Position numbers and translations under genes: made by a program. From positions 1 through 64,000 of the forward strand of contig URVC01000019.1 of the NCBI GenBank assembly GCA_900551245.1: DNA of 64,000 nt. The letters run 5' to 3'. This document shows positions 33,004 to 40,615 of the stretch, one piece after another. Under the pieces are notes generated by a model. It was not told the DNA's origin. It saw only the letters and a list, made by a program, of their open reading frames with translations, and did not search any database. Within the stretch, counting starts at the first letter, position 1, and each line of letters opens with the position of its first letter. Source of the DNA: an uncultured bacterium (GTDB lineage Bacteria; Verrucomicrobiota; Lentisphaeria; Victivallales; Victivallaceae).

Positions 33004-33042
33004 CTTGGAATACTCCGGAAATCAAGTTTGTACGTTGCTGGC

Positions 33043-33071
33043 AATATAAAGCAATTTCCGGTTAAAATCAA
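33043..33071 (-). promoter_or_regulatory. Promoter of the secreted-protein/ygiQ pair
   Basis: Minus strand: TTGATT (33071-33066), 17-bp spacer, TATATT (33048-33043). Confidence 0.55.
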
Positions 33072-33092
33072 GTCTCCGGCCGGCTGGAGCGG

Positions 33093-33121
33093 TTGAATTT
33101 TTCCGAAAACGGGAGTATTTT
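33093..33121 (+). promoter_or_regulatory. Promoter of the phosphofructokinase gene
   Basis: TTGAAT (33093-33098), 17-bp spacer, TATTTT (33116-33121), about 50 bp before the start codon and divergent from the promoter at 33.05 kb. Confidence 0.5.
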
Positions 33122-33172
33122 ATAAACTCCGTGATATGGAATCCAATATTCCCGAATTGGAGAGATGTAAAA

Positions 33173-34465
33173 ATGCCCAACCCCGATTTTACTGTAAAAC
33201 ACCTCGGTGAGGCGACGATCGATTCGCCCCTCAACGGAGTCGGTTTCATTCCCGAGGATTCCACCGTCATTTACGGCAAGGACTCCCGGGAGGTGATTGA
33301 AGAGTATACTTCCACCGGCAAACTCAGCGCGTTTGAGCAGGCCGGACCGCGTGCGAAGATCTATCACGATCCGGCGTGGACCCATGCCGCGATCCTGACT
33401 GCGGGCGGGCTCTGCCCCGGGCTCAACGACGTCATCAAGGGTTTGACCCGCACGCTGATGCTGCGTTACAACGTGCCGATTGTGTTCGGCATCCGCTACG
33501 GCTATCAGGGGCTGATCCCCGCATACGGGCATGAGCCGATGATGCTGACCCCCGATTCGGTGGACAGCATCCACGAGGTCGGCGGAACCGTGCTCGGCAG
33601 TTCCCGCGGCCGGCAGGATGAGGTGGTGATGGTCGAGACGCTCAAGCGTATGAACATCAAGATCCTCTTCTGCATCGGCGGCGACGGCACGTTGCGCTGC
33701 GCCCACGACATCGTCAAGGAGGTCGAGCGGCGCGGATTGAACATCAGCGTGGTCTGCATCCCGAAGACGATCGACAACGACATCAATTACATCGACAAGA
33801 CCTTCGGTTTTGAGACGGCGGTCTACGCGACCAATTCGGTGATCTCCGCCGCGCACAACGAGGCGAAGGGGACGCCGCACGGGGTCGGCCTGATCCACGT
33901 GATGGGGCGTGACTCCGGATTCATCGCCGCCTATGCGACGCTGGCGAACACCCACGTCAACTACTGCCTGGTGCCGGAGGATCCCTTCAGCCTCTACGAA
34001 GGGGAACATGCCCTGCTGCCGAGCCTCGAACGGCGGTTGCGGGAACGCAAACACGCGGTGATCATCGTTTCGGAAGGCGCCGGCCAGCATCTCTTCGAAG
34101 AGGAGTCCAACCGCCGCGACAAATCCGGCAACGTACTGCACCACAACATCGGCGAGTTCCTGCAGGAGAAGATCACCGCCTGGGGCAAGGAGATCAAGCT
34201 CGATCTGAGCGTGAAGTATTTCGACCCCTCCTATCTCATCCGCAGTCTTCCCGCGCACGGCACCGACGCGGTGTTCTGCGAAATGCTCGCTCAGCACGCG
34301 GTGCATGCGGCGATGGCGGGCCGGACCGATGTGGTCATCGGTCACTGGAACGACCGGTTCACCCATGTGCCGATTCCGGTGGCAACCAGTTCGCGCAAGA
34401 AGATCGACATCAACTCCAGTCTCTGGGACAGTGTGAAGTCGGTCACCTGGAAGTGCTACCGCTGA
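33173..34465 (+). CDS. 6-phosphofructokinase of the PPi-PFK-like clade, probably ATP-using
   Basis: The ATG at 33173 has GGAGAG upstream. The 430-residue product has an N-terminal extension of about 80 residues typical of the plant/trypanosome-like PFK group, then AAILTAGGLCPGLNDVI, GGDGTLRCAHDI (near 170), PKTIDNDINYIDKTFGF (near 197), MGRDSGFIA and PEDPFSLYEGE. The lysine in PKTIDND is a PPi-clade mark, while glycine rather than aspartate in GGDGT fits ATP as phosphate donor, as in trypanosome PFK. It phosphorylates fructose 6-phosphate in glycolysis. A strong terminator follows. Confidence 0.9.
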   Translation: MPNPDFTVKHLGEATIDSPLNGVGFIPEDSTVIYGKDSREVIEEYTSTGKLSAFEQAGPRAKIYHDPAWTHAAILTAGGLCPGLNDVIKGLTRTLMLRYNVPIVFGIRYGYQGLIPAYGHEPMMLTPDSVDSIHEVGGTVLGSSRGRQDEVVMVETLKRMNIKILFCIGGDGTLRCAHDIVKEVERRGLNISVVCIPKTIDNDINYIDKTFGFETAVYATNSVISAAHNEAKGTPHGVGLIHVMGRDSGFIAAYATLANTHVNYCLVPEDPFSLYEGEHALLPSLERRLRERKHAVIIVSEGAGQHLFEEESNRRDKSGNVLHHNIGEFLQEKITAWGKEIKLDLSVKYFDPSYLIRSLPAHGTDAVFCEMLAQHAVHAAMAGRTDVVIGHWNDRFTHVPIPVATSSRKKIDINSSLWDSVKSVTWKCYR

Positions 34466-34470
34466 CCGGT

Positions 34471-34507
34471 CAAAAAAAGGAGGGCTGCCCGCCCTCTTTT
34501 TTTTTTT
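34471..34507 (+). terminator. Intrinsic terminator of the phosphofructokinase gene
   Basis: GAGGGC (34480-34485) pairs with GCCCTC (34491-34496) around a 5-nt loop, followed by eleven T; an A7 run lies on the other side. Confidence 0.92.
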
Positions 34508-34632
34508 GCCTTGAATTTCCCGGAGTCGGAACATTATTTTGAAATTTATGCAAATATATAATTGTATTTATGAATTTTTATTCTGCATTGTGAAAATAAA
34601 ATAAAAAACTGCCGAACTTTCAAAAAACTGAC

Positions 34633-34661
34633 TTGAGAAAGCATGGGAAAACGGGTATTGT
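34633..34661 (+). promoter_or_regulatory. Promoter of the FAD oxidoreductase gene
   Basis: TTGAGA (34633-34638), 17-bp spacer, TATTGT (34656-34661). The rest of the 34508-34705 gap is AT-rich and shows no gene. Confidence 0.5.
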
Positions 34662-34705
34662 GAAGAAAAAATAACCAGCGGTGATGACACCGGGGAGGGA
34701 ATGCT

Positions 34706-36409
34706 ATGGTGGTGCGCGAAAAGAGAGTGGAAGCGGATTTTGTGGTCGTCGGAGGCGGGATGGCCGGGTTGTGTGCCGCGGTGGCCGCGGCGCGGAACGG
34801 GACGAAGACGCTGATCATTCAGGATCGGCCGATGTTCGGCGGCAATGCGTCGAGCGAGATCCGGATGTGGATCTGCGGTGCGCACGGGCCGAACCGGAAG
34901 GAGACCGGTCTGCTGGAGGAGCTCCAGCTGGACAACCTCTATTTCAATCCGGAACTGCACTATACCATGTGGGACGATGTGATGTACAACTTCGTGCGTC
35001 AGCAGAAGAACCTCTCGATGCTGCTCAACTCCTCGGTGGAGTCCGTCGAGGTCGAGAACGGTAGAATCCGCACGGTGACTGCGTGGAACCTGGTGGAGTA
35101 CACCCGCTATCGCGTGGAGGGGAAACTCTTTGTGGACTGTTCCGGAGACGGCATTCTGCGGCTTTCCGGAGCGAAGTACCGGATGGGGCGCGAATCGCGC
35201 GACGAGTTCGACGAGCCGCACGCGCCGGAACAGGCTGACAAGAAGACGATGGGCAATTCGATTTTGATTCAGTTGCGGCGGACGAAGACTCACCGTCCGT
35301 TCCGGGCGCCGGAGTGGGCCTACCACTACACCGACGAGACCGCGCCGAAGCGGCACCTGATGCCGGAAGGGAACAACTTCTGGTGGATGGAGTTCGGCGG
35401 AGTGCGCGACACCATCGCCGACGCCGAGGAGATCCGCGATGAACTCTACCGGATTGCCTACGGCGTCTGGGAGTACATCAAGAATCACCCCGATGGGCGC
35501 GGACACGAGTGGGAGCTTGACTGGATCGGTTCTCTGCCGGGCAAACGCGAGAGCGTCCGTTTTGTCGGCGACCACACGCTTTCGCAGAAGGAGGTGGAAG
35601 CGGGCGGCGACTTCCCCGATGCGGTCTGTTACGGCGGCTGGACGATGGACGATCACCATCCGGAAGCGATCTATTATCCGGGGCCGCCGACGATCTACCA
35701 TCCGGCGCCGTCTCCGTTCGGCATTCCCTATCGTTCGCTCTATTCGGTGAACATCGACAATCTTTTCTTCGCCGGGCGGCAGATTTCGACCACGCACATG
35801 GCGATGAGTTCGACCCGGGTGATGGCGACCACCGCGATGATGGGGCAGGCGGTAGGCACCGCCGCCGCGATTGCGCTCCGCACCGGCGAGACGCCGCGGG
35901 GAGTCTGGGAGCACCATATCGAGGAACTGCGCCAGACACTGCTCGATCAGGATCAGTTCATCCCGAATGCGAAACGGCGGATTCCGGAACTGACGCTCCG
36001 GGCGGAGACGAACTGCGAGATTCTGCGCGACGGCTGGGACCGCGACTGGGACGACGGCGAACACGGCGTTTCATTCGCTCCCGGCGAGGCGGCGGTCTAC
36101 CGTTTCGCTGATGAAGAGACGGTCCATGGGGTGCGGCTGGTGTTCGACAGCGATCTCTCGGACTTGAAGCGGCAGCGCAACGTCGAAACCTCCGGCGAGT
36201 GCCACGAGATGCCCGCGTTGCTGCCCCGCTCGTTCCGGCTGGAATATCGCGACGGCGGCGAGTGGAAGGAGTTCGCCTCCGTCGCTGAAAACCGTCACCG
36301 GTATGTGAAACTCTCCGGCGCGCCCTGCCGCTGCCGGGAGTTCCGGTTCGTCGCCGGAGAAGCGTGGGGCGGCGGCGCTTCAAGAGTCTTCTCCTTCGAC
36401 GTATTCTAA
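34706..36409 (+). CDS. FAD-dependent oxidoreductase (PF12831-like)
   Basis: The 567-residue product has an N-terminal dinucleotide fold, DFVVVGGGMAGLCAAVAAAR, then DRPMFGGNASSEIRMWICG, typical of the PF12831 FAD-dependent oxidoreductases common in Lentisphaerota and Planctomycetes. The FAD domain closes with NLFFAGRQISTTHMAMSSTR and a G-Q-A-V-G-T-A helix (residues about 345-395). The last 150 residues form a beta-rich module (AVYRFADEETVHGVRLVFD), probably a discoidin/CBM-like domain. No signal peptide. The substrate is unknown; sugar or uronate oxidation is plausible by family context. A terminator follows. Confidence 0.85.
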   Translation: MVVREKRVEADFVVVGGGMAGLCAAVAAARNGTKTLIIQDRPMFGGNASSEIRMWICGAHGPNRKETGLLEELQLDNLYFNPELHYTMWDDVMYNFVRQQKNLSMLLNSSVESVEVENGRIRTVTAWNLVEYTRYRVEGKLFVDCSGDGILRLSGAKYRMGRESRDEFDEPHAPEQADKKTMGNSILIQLRRTKTHRPFRAPEWAYHYTDETAPKRHLMPEGNNFWWMEFGGVRDTIADAEEIRDELYRIAYGVWEYIKNHPDGRGHEWELDWIGSLPGKRESVRFVGDHTLSQKEVEAGGDFPDAVCYGGWTMDDHHPEAIYYPGPPTIYHPAPSPFGIPYRSLYSVNIDNLFFAGRQISTTHMAMSSTRVMATTAMMGQAVGTAAAIALRTGETPRGVWEHHIEELRQTLLDQDQFIPNAKRRIPELTLRAETNCEILRDGWDRDWDDGEHGVSFAPGEAAVYRFADEETVHGVRLVFDSDLSDLKRQRNVETSGECHEMPALLPRSFRLEYRDGGEWKEFASVAENRHRYVKLSGAPCRCREFRFVAGEAWGGGASRVFSFDVF

Positions 36410-36419
36410 GCGTACTTTT

Positions 36420-36451
36420 CCCTGCCCGCACTGCGGGCGGGGACTCTTTTT
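36420..36451 (+). terminator. Terminator of the FAD oxidoreductase gene
   Basis: A 10-bp stem (36420-36429 with 36433-36442, one G-U pair) with a 3-nt loop, then T-rich sequence. Confidence 0.82.
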
Positions 36452-36484
36452 ATAAGAAAAGTTAGATTAATCTAATAATTAGGC

Positions 36485-36609
36485 TTGACATTTGCTTTTG
36501 CGGCGATATACTATGGCATGAACCGCCCGGGGAGGGCGGTGGCTGCGACCAAACGCCCTGTTTCCCAGGCAGAGCGGCGCTTGACCCGGCGCCCTCTGCC
36601 GATTTTTTT
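36485..36609 (+). ncRNA. Promoter-terminator unit, candidate small RNA of about 90 nt
   Basis: A near-consensus promoter (TTGACA at 36485-36490, 16-bp spacer, TATACT at 36507-36512) is followed within 100 bp by a strong intrinsic terminator. That hairpin is GGCAGAG-CGGCGC with GCGCC-CTCTGCC (36568-36600), then T7. The predicted transcript (about 36518-36609) starts with a second hairpin, ACCGCCC/GGGCGGT around GGGG. No reading frame with a ribosome binding site is present. It does not match 6S, SRP or tmRNA. A free-standing regulatory RNA is the simplest reading. Confidence 0.55.
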
Positions 36610-36635
36610 GGTGAGCTTGTGGCTATGGCAGAAAG

Positions 36636-36673
36636 AAAATTCCCGCCCTCGGGAATTTCCCCGTGGGGCGGGA
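36636..36673 (-). terminator. Terminator of the type I secretion operon
   Basis: On the minus strand TCCCGCCC (36673-36666) pairs with GGGCGGGA (36648-36641) followed by a T-rich stretch, 38 bp after the hlyD-like stop. A second small AAATTCCC/GGGAATTT hairpin overlaps it. Confidence 0.6.
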
Positions 36674-36710
36674 GCGATTGAGCCCAAGCCGGCGGCCGTC
36701 GGATTGGGGG

Positions 36711-38048
36711 TTACGGTTCGCGCGCGGCTTCGTCCAGCGCCTTGATCAGCGGGTAGAGCCAGTACTCGATCACCCGGCGGCGGTCGGTCTTGATCTCCGC
36801 AATCCCCTCCATGCCGGGAATCAGCCGGAAATTGTCCTTCACATGCTGAAGCTTGCCGGAGATGGTGATCCGCGCACGGTAATAGCTGGGCGATTCCTCC
36901 TGGTTGCCGGTGAAGGTGGAGCCTTCCCGCTGCAGGGTGTTTTCCGAGATGTTCCGGATGACGCCGTTCAACGTCCCGTGCTTCTGGAACGGATAGGCGT
37001 TCAGCTTGATTCGGACCTCTGAACCGATCGCCACTTTGCCGATGTCCTGCGGCCGGATTTCACTTTCCAGCTCGATCTCGCCGCTCAGCGGAATCAGCGT
37101 GATCAGCGCCTCCGCCTCGCGCACGGCCGACCCCGGCGAGAAGGAGGCGATCTCGTGCACCACCGCCTCGCAGGGCGCGCGCAGATAGACATATTCGATC
37201 AGCCGTTTCACCTTGTCGTACTCCTTGCGGGTCGAGATGAGGTTGCGGTCGACCGAAACCATCTCCTCGGAGATGCTGTTGCGCCACTCCTGAATGAACG
37301 AATTCTTCTCCGCCCGGGTGCTCCCCTGCTGGTGAGTGAGTTCGAGCAGGTCGTTCTCCAGCTCGTCCACGGTCGCCTCCATCTCCATGCGGGTGATCGA
37401 AATCTGGATCAGCTCCTTCAGCGAGGCCGCCTTCTTGTCGTGCAGGGTCTGGAACATCTCTTCGAGTTTCTTGACCGCGTCCAGCCGCTCCTGCTGTTTC
37501 ATCAGCGAGTCCTTCCGGCTCTTGATCGAGGCGGCCACCTGGGAGAGCATGGCGTCGAAGTAGGCGATGCGCTGGTTGTAGTACTCCTGCCGCTGGCGGT
37601 AGATCGCGTACTGCCACTTTTCGAACTGGTTCCGGCCGGAATCCGGGTAGGGTTTCCGGTCGAATTCCGCCCGGAGCCGGTTGAACTGGGCGGTCAGGGT
37701 GTCGAGCTCATTTTTGAGCCGTTCCGCCTCCGCCTGGTTGAGCGCCGGGTCGAAGGTGATCAGAATCTGGTCCGGCTTCACCACGTCGCCGATCTTGACG
37801 TTGATCTCCTTGATGACCGAACGCTCCAGCGGCTTCATCACGATCGTCGGCCGGTCGGTCACCAGTTTGCCGTTCGCCTGGACGATCACATCCACTTCGG
37901 AGCACCACGCCCAGATCAGCACCGCCGCAACCAGCACCACCGGCAGCCAGACGCAGAGCCGGATCAGACGCGGCAGCCGTTCGTTCTTGATCTCCAGCGC
38001 ATCCGGCTGGAATTCGATCACGGCATCGGAAACTTTCTCTTTCTTCAT
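36711..38048 (-). CDS. HlyD-family type I secretion adaptor
   Basis: The ATG at 38048 overlaps the exporter stop (TAATG); a longer frame upstream is unlikely. The 445-residue product has a short cytoplasmic N-terminus, one membrane helix (LIRLCVWLPVVLVAAVLIWAW), the biotinyl-lipoyl-like VDVIVQANGKLVTDRPTIV, a long coiled coil (about 110-290), and the HlyD C-terminal region with RAPCEAVVHEI and ITISGKLQHVKDNFRLIPGM. It bridges the ABC exporter to an outer-membrane TolC-type protein, which is not encoded here. It is the last gene of the adhesin locus. Confidence 0.93.
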   Translation of the reverse strand: MKKEKVSDAVIEFQPDALEIKNERLPRLIRLCVWLPVVLVAAVLIWAWCSEVDVIVQANGKLVTDRPTIVMKPLERSVIKEINVKIGDVVKPDQILITFDPALNQAEAERLKNELDTLTAQFNRLRAEFDRKPYPDSGRNQFEKWQYAIYRQRQEYYNQRIAYFDAMLSQVAASIKSRKDSLMKQQERLDAVKKLEEMFQTLHDKKAASLKELIQISITRMEMEATVDELENDLLELTHQQGSTRAEKNSFIQEWRNSISEEMVSVDRNLISTRKEYDKVKRLIEYVYLRAPCEAVVHEIASFSPGSAVREAEALITLIPLSGEIELESEIRPQDIGKVAIGSEVRIKLNAYPFQKHGTLNGVIRNISENTLQREGSTFTGNQEESPSYYRARITISGKLQHVKDNFRLIPGMEGIAEIKTDRRRVIEYWLYPLIKALDEAAREP

Positions 38049-40594
38049 TATTTCACCTCTCCCATCTGCTGGCACCAGAACTCCTTGTAAATTCCATCGC
38101 GGCTCAGAAGCTCCTGATGCGTGCCGGAGTCGGACAATTCGCCGTTGTTCAGCACCAGAATCTGGTCGGCGTGGCTGACGATGCTCAGGCGGTGCGACAC
38201 GATCAGCACGGTCCGCCCGCTGGCGATCGCCTTGAGATTCCGCTGGATCACCGCCTCGCTCTCCGGATCGAGCGCGCTGGTCGCCTCGTCGAAGATCAGC
38301 ACCGGCGGATTGGTCAGCAGGGCCCGCGCAATGGCGAGGCGCTGTTTCTGGCCGCCGGAGAGGTTCGAAGCGTTCTCTTCGAGGACGGTGTCATAGCCGC
38401 GCGGCAGGCGCTGAATGAACTCATCCGCTCCCGCCAGCCGCGCCGCGTAGAGAATCTCCTCGAGAGAGGCGTTCTGCTTGGTGAGCGCGATGTTTTCGCG
38501 GACCGTGCCGCTGAAGAAGTAGTTCTCCTGCAGTACCACGCCGATGCTGCTGCGCAGGTGCGACTTGTCGATTTCGCGGATGTCGATGCCGTCGATCTTC
38601 ACCAGACCGGTCGTGACCGGATAGAGCCCCTGGAGCAGTTTCGTCAGCGTCGTCTTGCCCGAACCGGAGCGGCCGACGAAACCGATGGTCGCTCCCTGCG
38701 GGATATGCGCGTTGAAGTGTTTGATCACCTGCGGCAGATCCTGCCGGTACTGGAAGGTGACGTTTTCGAAGGCGATTTCTCCGCGCAGCGGATTGCGCAC
38801 GCCGCCGCCCCGCGGTTCCGGCGGGGTGTTCATCACCACGCCGAGCATCCGGACCGAGAGCGCGATCTGCTGGTATTCGTGGATCAGGCCGACCATCTTC
38901 ACCAGCGGCCCGGTCACCCGCCCCGCAAGCATCTGGAAGGCGATCAACGCTCCGATCGAAATCGAGTAGTTGAACACCAGATATGCGCCGTACCAGATCA
39001 CGCAGACGGTCATCATCATCTCGAGCATCTGGCTGAGACTGCGCGCCGTCATCGAAATCTTGCCCACCCGGAAGTAGGATTTGATGGCGTAGGCGGTGGA
39101 ATCGTCCCAGATCCGTTTCTCCACCGGTTCGAGCGCCAGCGATTTGACCGTGCGGATGCCGTGAATCGCCTCGACCAGCATGCTCTGACGCCGCCCTTCC
39201 GCCTGGTACAGTTCATCCAGCCGGTGCTGGAAGGGTTTGATCAGCGACGCGATCACCAGCGCCATCAATGCCGAGAAGGCCAGCACCACCAGCGTCAGCT
39301 GAACGCTGTAGCAGAGCAGAAACGGAATGAAGATGCAGAGCGCCGCCAGATCCAGCACCGTGAAGAAGAGATTGCCCGAGAGAAATCCCCGGATCCGCTC
39401 GGTCTGCTGCATGTGCTTGAGCAGCACGCCGGAGGGAACCCGTTCGAAGAAGTCCACCGGCAGCCGCATCAGGTGCTGAAAGGTCTTGGTCGCGGTCGAG
39501 ATGTCGATCTTGTTGGTGGCGAAGAGCAGGAGGTAGCTGCGCACATATTCGACCAGCGTGTTGAACAAAATGGCGATCAGAATGCCGATGCCGAGCACGT
39601 TCAGCGTGTAGTAGGTGCGGTTCACCAGCACCTTGTCCACCACGATCTGGAAGAAGAGCGGAATGATCAGCGAGAAGATCGTCAGCAGCGCCACCATCAG
39701 CGCAATCTGCCCGAACACCCCCTTGAGCTTCAGAAATTCCGGAATGAACCAGCGGAGCGAGAAGGGCTGGTTCTCGTCGGCGAGCGAGTAGGTCTTCTTC
39801 AGCAGGATGCATTCGCCCGTGCACTCCTGCTCATATTTCTTCCGGTTCCAGAAGCGGAACTGTTTGCCCGGCGTCAGGTCTTCGGTGGGGTCGACGACCA
39901 CCAGTTCGAGCTCTTCGCCGTTCTTGCGCAGGCCGCAGAGGACGAGGTAGGTGCCGGTTTTTTTGATTGCAATCGCCGGCATCACGCTGGAGGAGGCGAG
40001 GAGCTTCTTCCAGCCCAGCTTGAGTTTGCGGGTCTTGAAGCTGTAATCCGACGCGATCTGCCGGAAGAGGTTTTCGCGCACCTCGCCGTCGCCGACGGCG
40101 TATTCGTACATGACGCGGCGCAGATCCATCTGCGTATTGTGGTGCTGGGCGATGGCGGAGAGGCAGTAGAGGCGCGTCTGCTTGGTGTGGTCCACCATCG
40201 TCAGATTGCGGAAGATCAGGATTTCGCCGCCGAACTCCTTCTCGAGCATCTCCTGCGTGCGCGGTTCCGGCGTGTTCCCCTTGGCGCGGGCGGGATCGAA
40301 CACCTGAATCTCCGCCATCTTCCACTGCAGCGTGTTGGTCAGCAGGAGCCAGGTGTTGTCCCGACAGCGGAAAAGGGCAGGGCCGTGGTAACTTTGAAAG
40401 ATCTCCGTCGAGGTGACCTTCTCGGCGCGCAGTTTCTGGTCATTGGCCAGTTTGAGCAGCGTTTCCGCCGGATTCTTCAAATACTCCTCCCGGACGCTCT
40501 GCGGCACAATGGCGGAAAAATTCACGCTGCGCCGGAACTGGGCGAAGAGTATCTGCAGGCATAACAGCCCGCTCCAGGTTGATTTCTGATCCAT
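38048..40594 (-). CDS. HlyB-type peptidase-domain ABC exporter
   Basis: The ATG at 40594 is favoured because AGAAGG sits six bases before it; the ATG at 40600 directly abuts that site. The 848-residue product has an unusual N-terminus of about 280 residues. A first C39-like unit is followed by a second that aligns with HlyB's C39-like domain (RLYCLSAIAQHHN against HlyB GLYALEILAQYHN) and seems to lack the catalytic cysteine. Six membrane helices follow, then the ATPase: Walker A GRSGSGKTT near 638, LSGGQKQRLAIARAL, and VLIFDEATSALDPES. It probably exports the RTX adhesin without cutting it. Confidence 0.92.
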   Translation of the reverse strand: MDQKSTWSGLLCLQILFAQFRRSVNFSAIVPQSVREEYLKNPAETLLKLANDQKLRAEKVTSTEIFQSYHGPALFRCRDNTWLLLTNTLQWKMAEIQVFDPARAKGNTPEPRTQEMLEKEFGGEILIFRNLTMVDHTKQTRLYCLSAIAQHHNTQMDLRRVMYEYAVGDGEVRENLFRQIASDYSFKTRKLKLGWKKLLASSSVMPAIAIKKTGTYLVLCGLRKNGEELELVVVDPTEDLTPGKQFRFWNRKKYEQECTGECILLKKTYSLADENQPFSLRWFIPEFLKLKGVFGQIALMVALLTIFSLIIPLFFQIVVDKVLVNRTYYTLNVLGIGILIAILFNTLVEYVRSYLLLFATNKIDISTATKTFQHLMRLPVDFFERVPSGVLLKHMQQTERIRGFLSGNLFFTVLDLAALCIFIPFLLCYSVQLTLVVLAFSALMALVIASLIKPFQHRLDELYQAEGRRQSMLVEAIHGIRTVKSLALEPVEKRIWDDSTAYAIKSYFRVGKISMTARSLSQMLEMMMTVCVIWYGAYLVFNYSISIGALIAFQMLAGRVTGPLVKMVGLIHEYQQIALSVRMLGVVMNTPPEPRGGGVRNPLRGEIAFENVTFQYRQDLPQVIKHFNAHIPQGATIGFVGRSGSGKTTLTKLLQGLYPVTTGLVKIDGIDIREIDKSHLRSSIGVVLQENYFFSGTVRENIALTKQNASLEEILYAARLAGADEFIQRLPRGYDTVLEENASNLSGGQKQRLAIARALLTNPPVLIFDEATSALDPESEAVIQRNLKAIASGRTVLIVSHRLSIVSHADQILVLNNGELSDSGTHQELLSRDGIYKEFWCQQMGEVK

Positions 40595-40615
40595 ATTCAT
40601 CCTTCTGTTGAAAGG

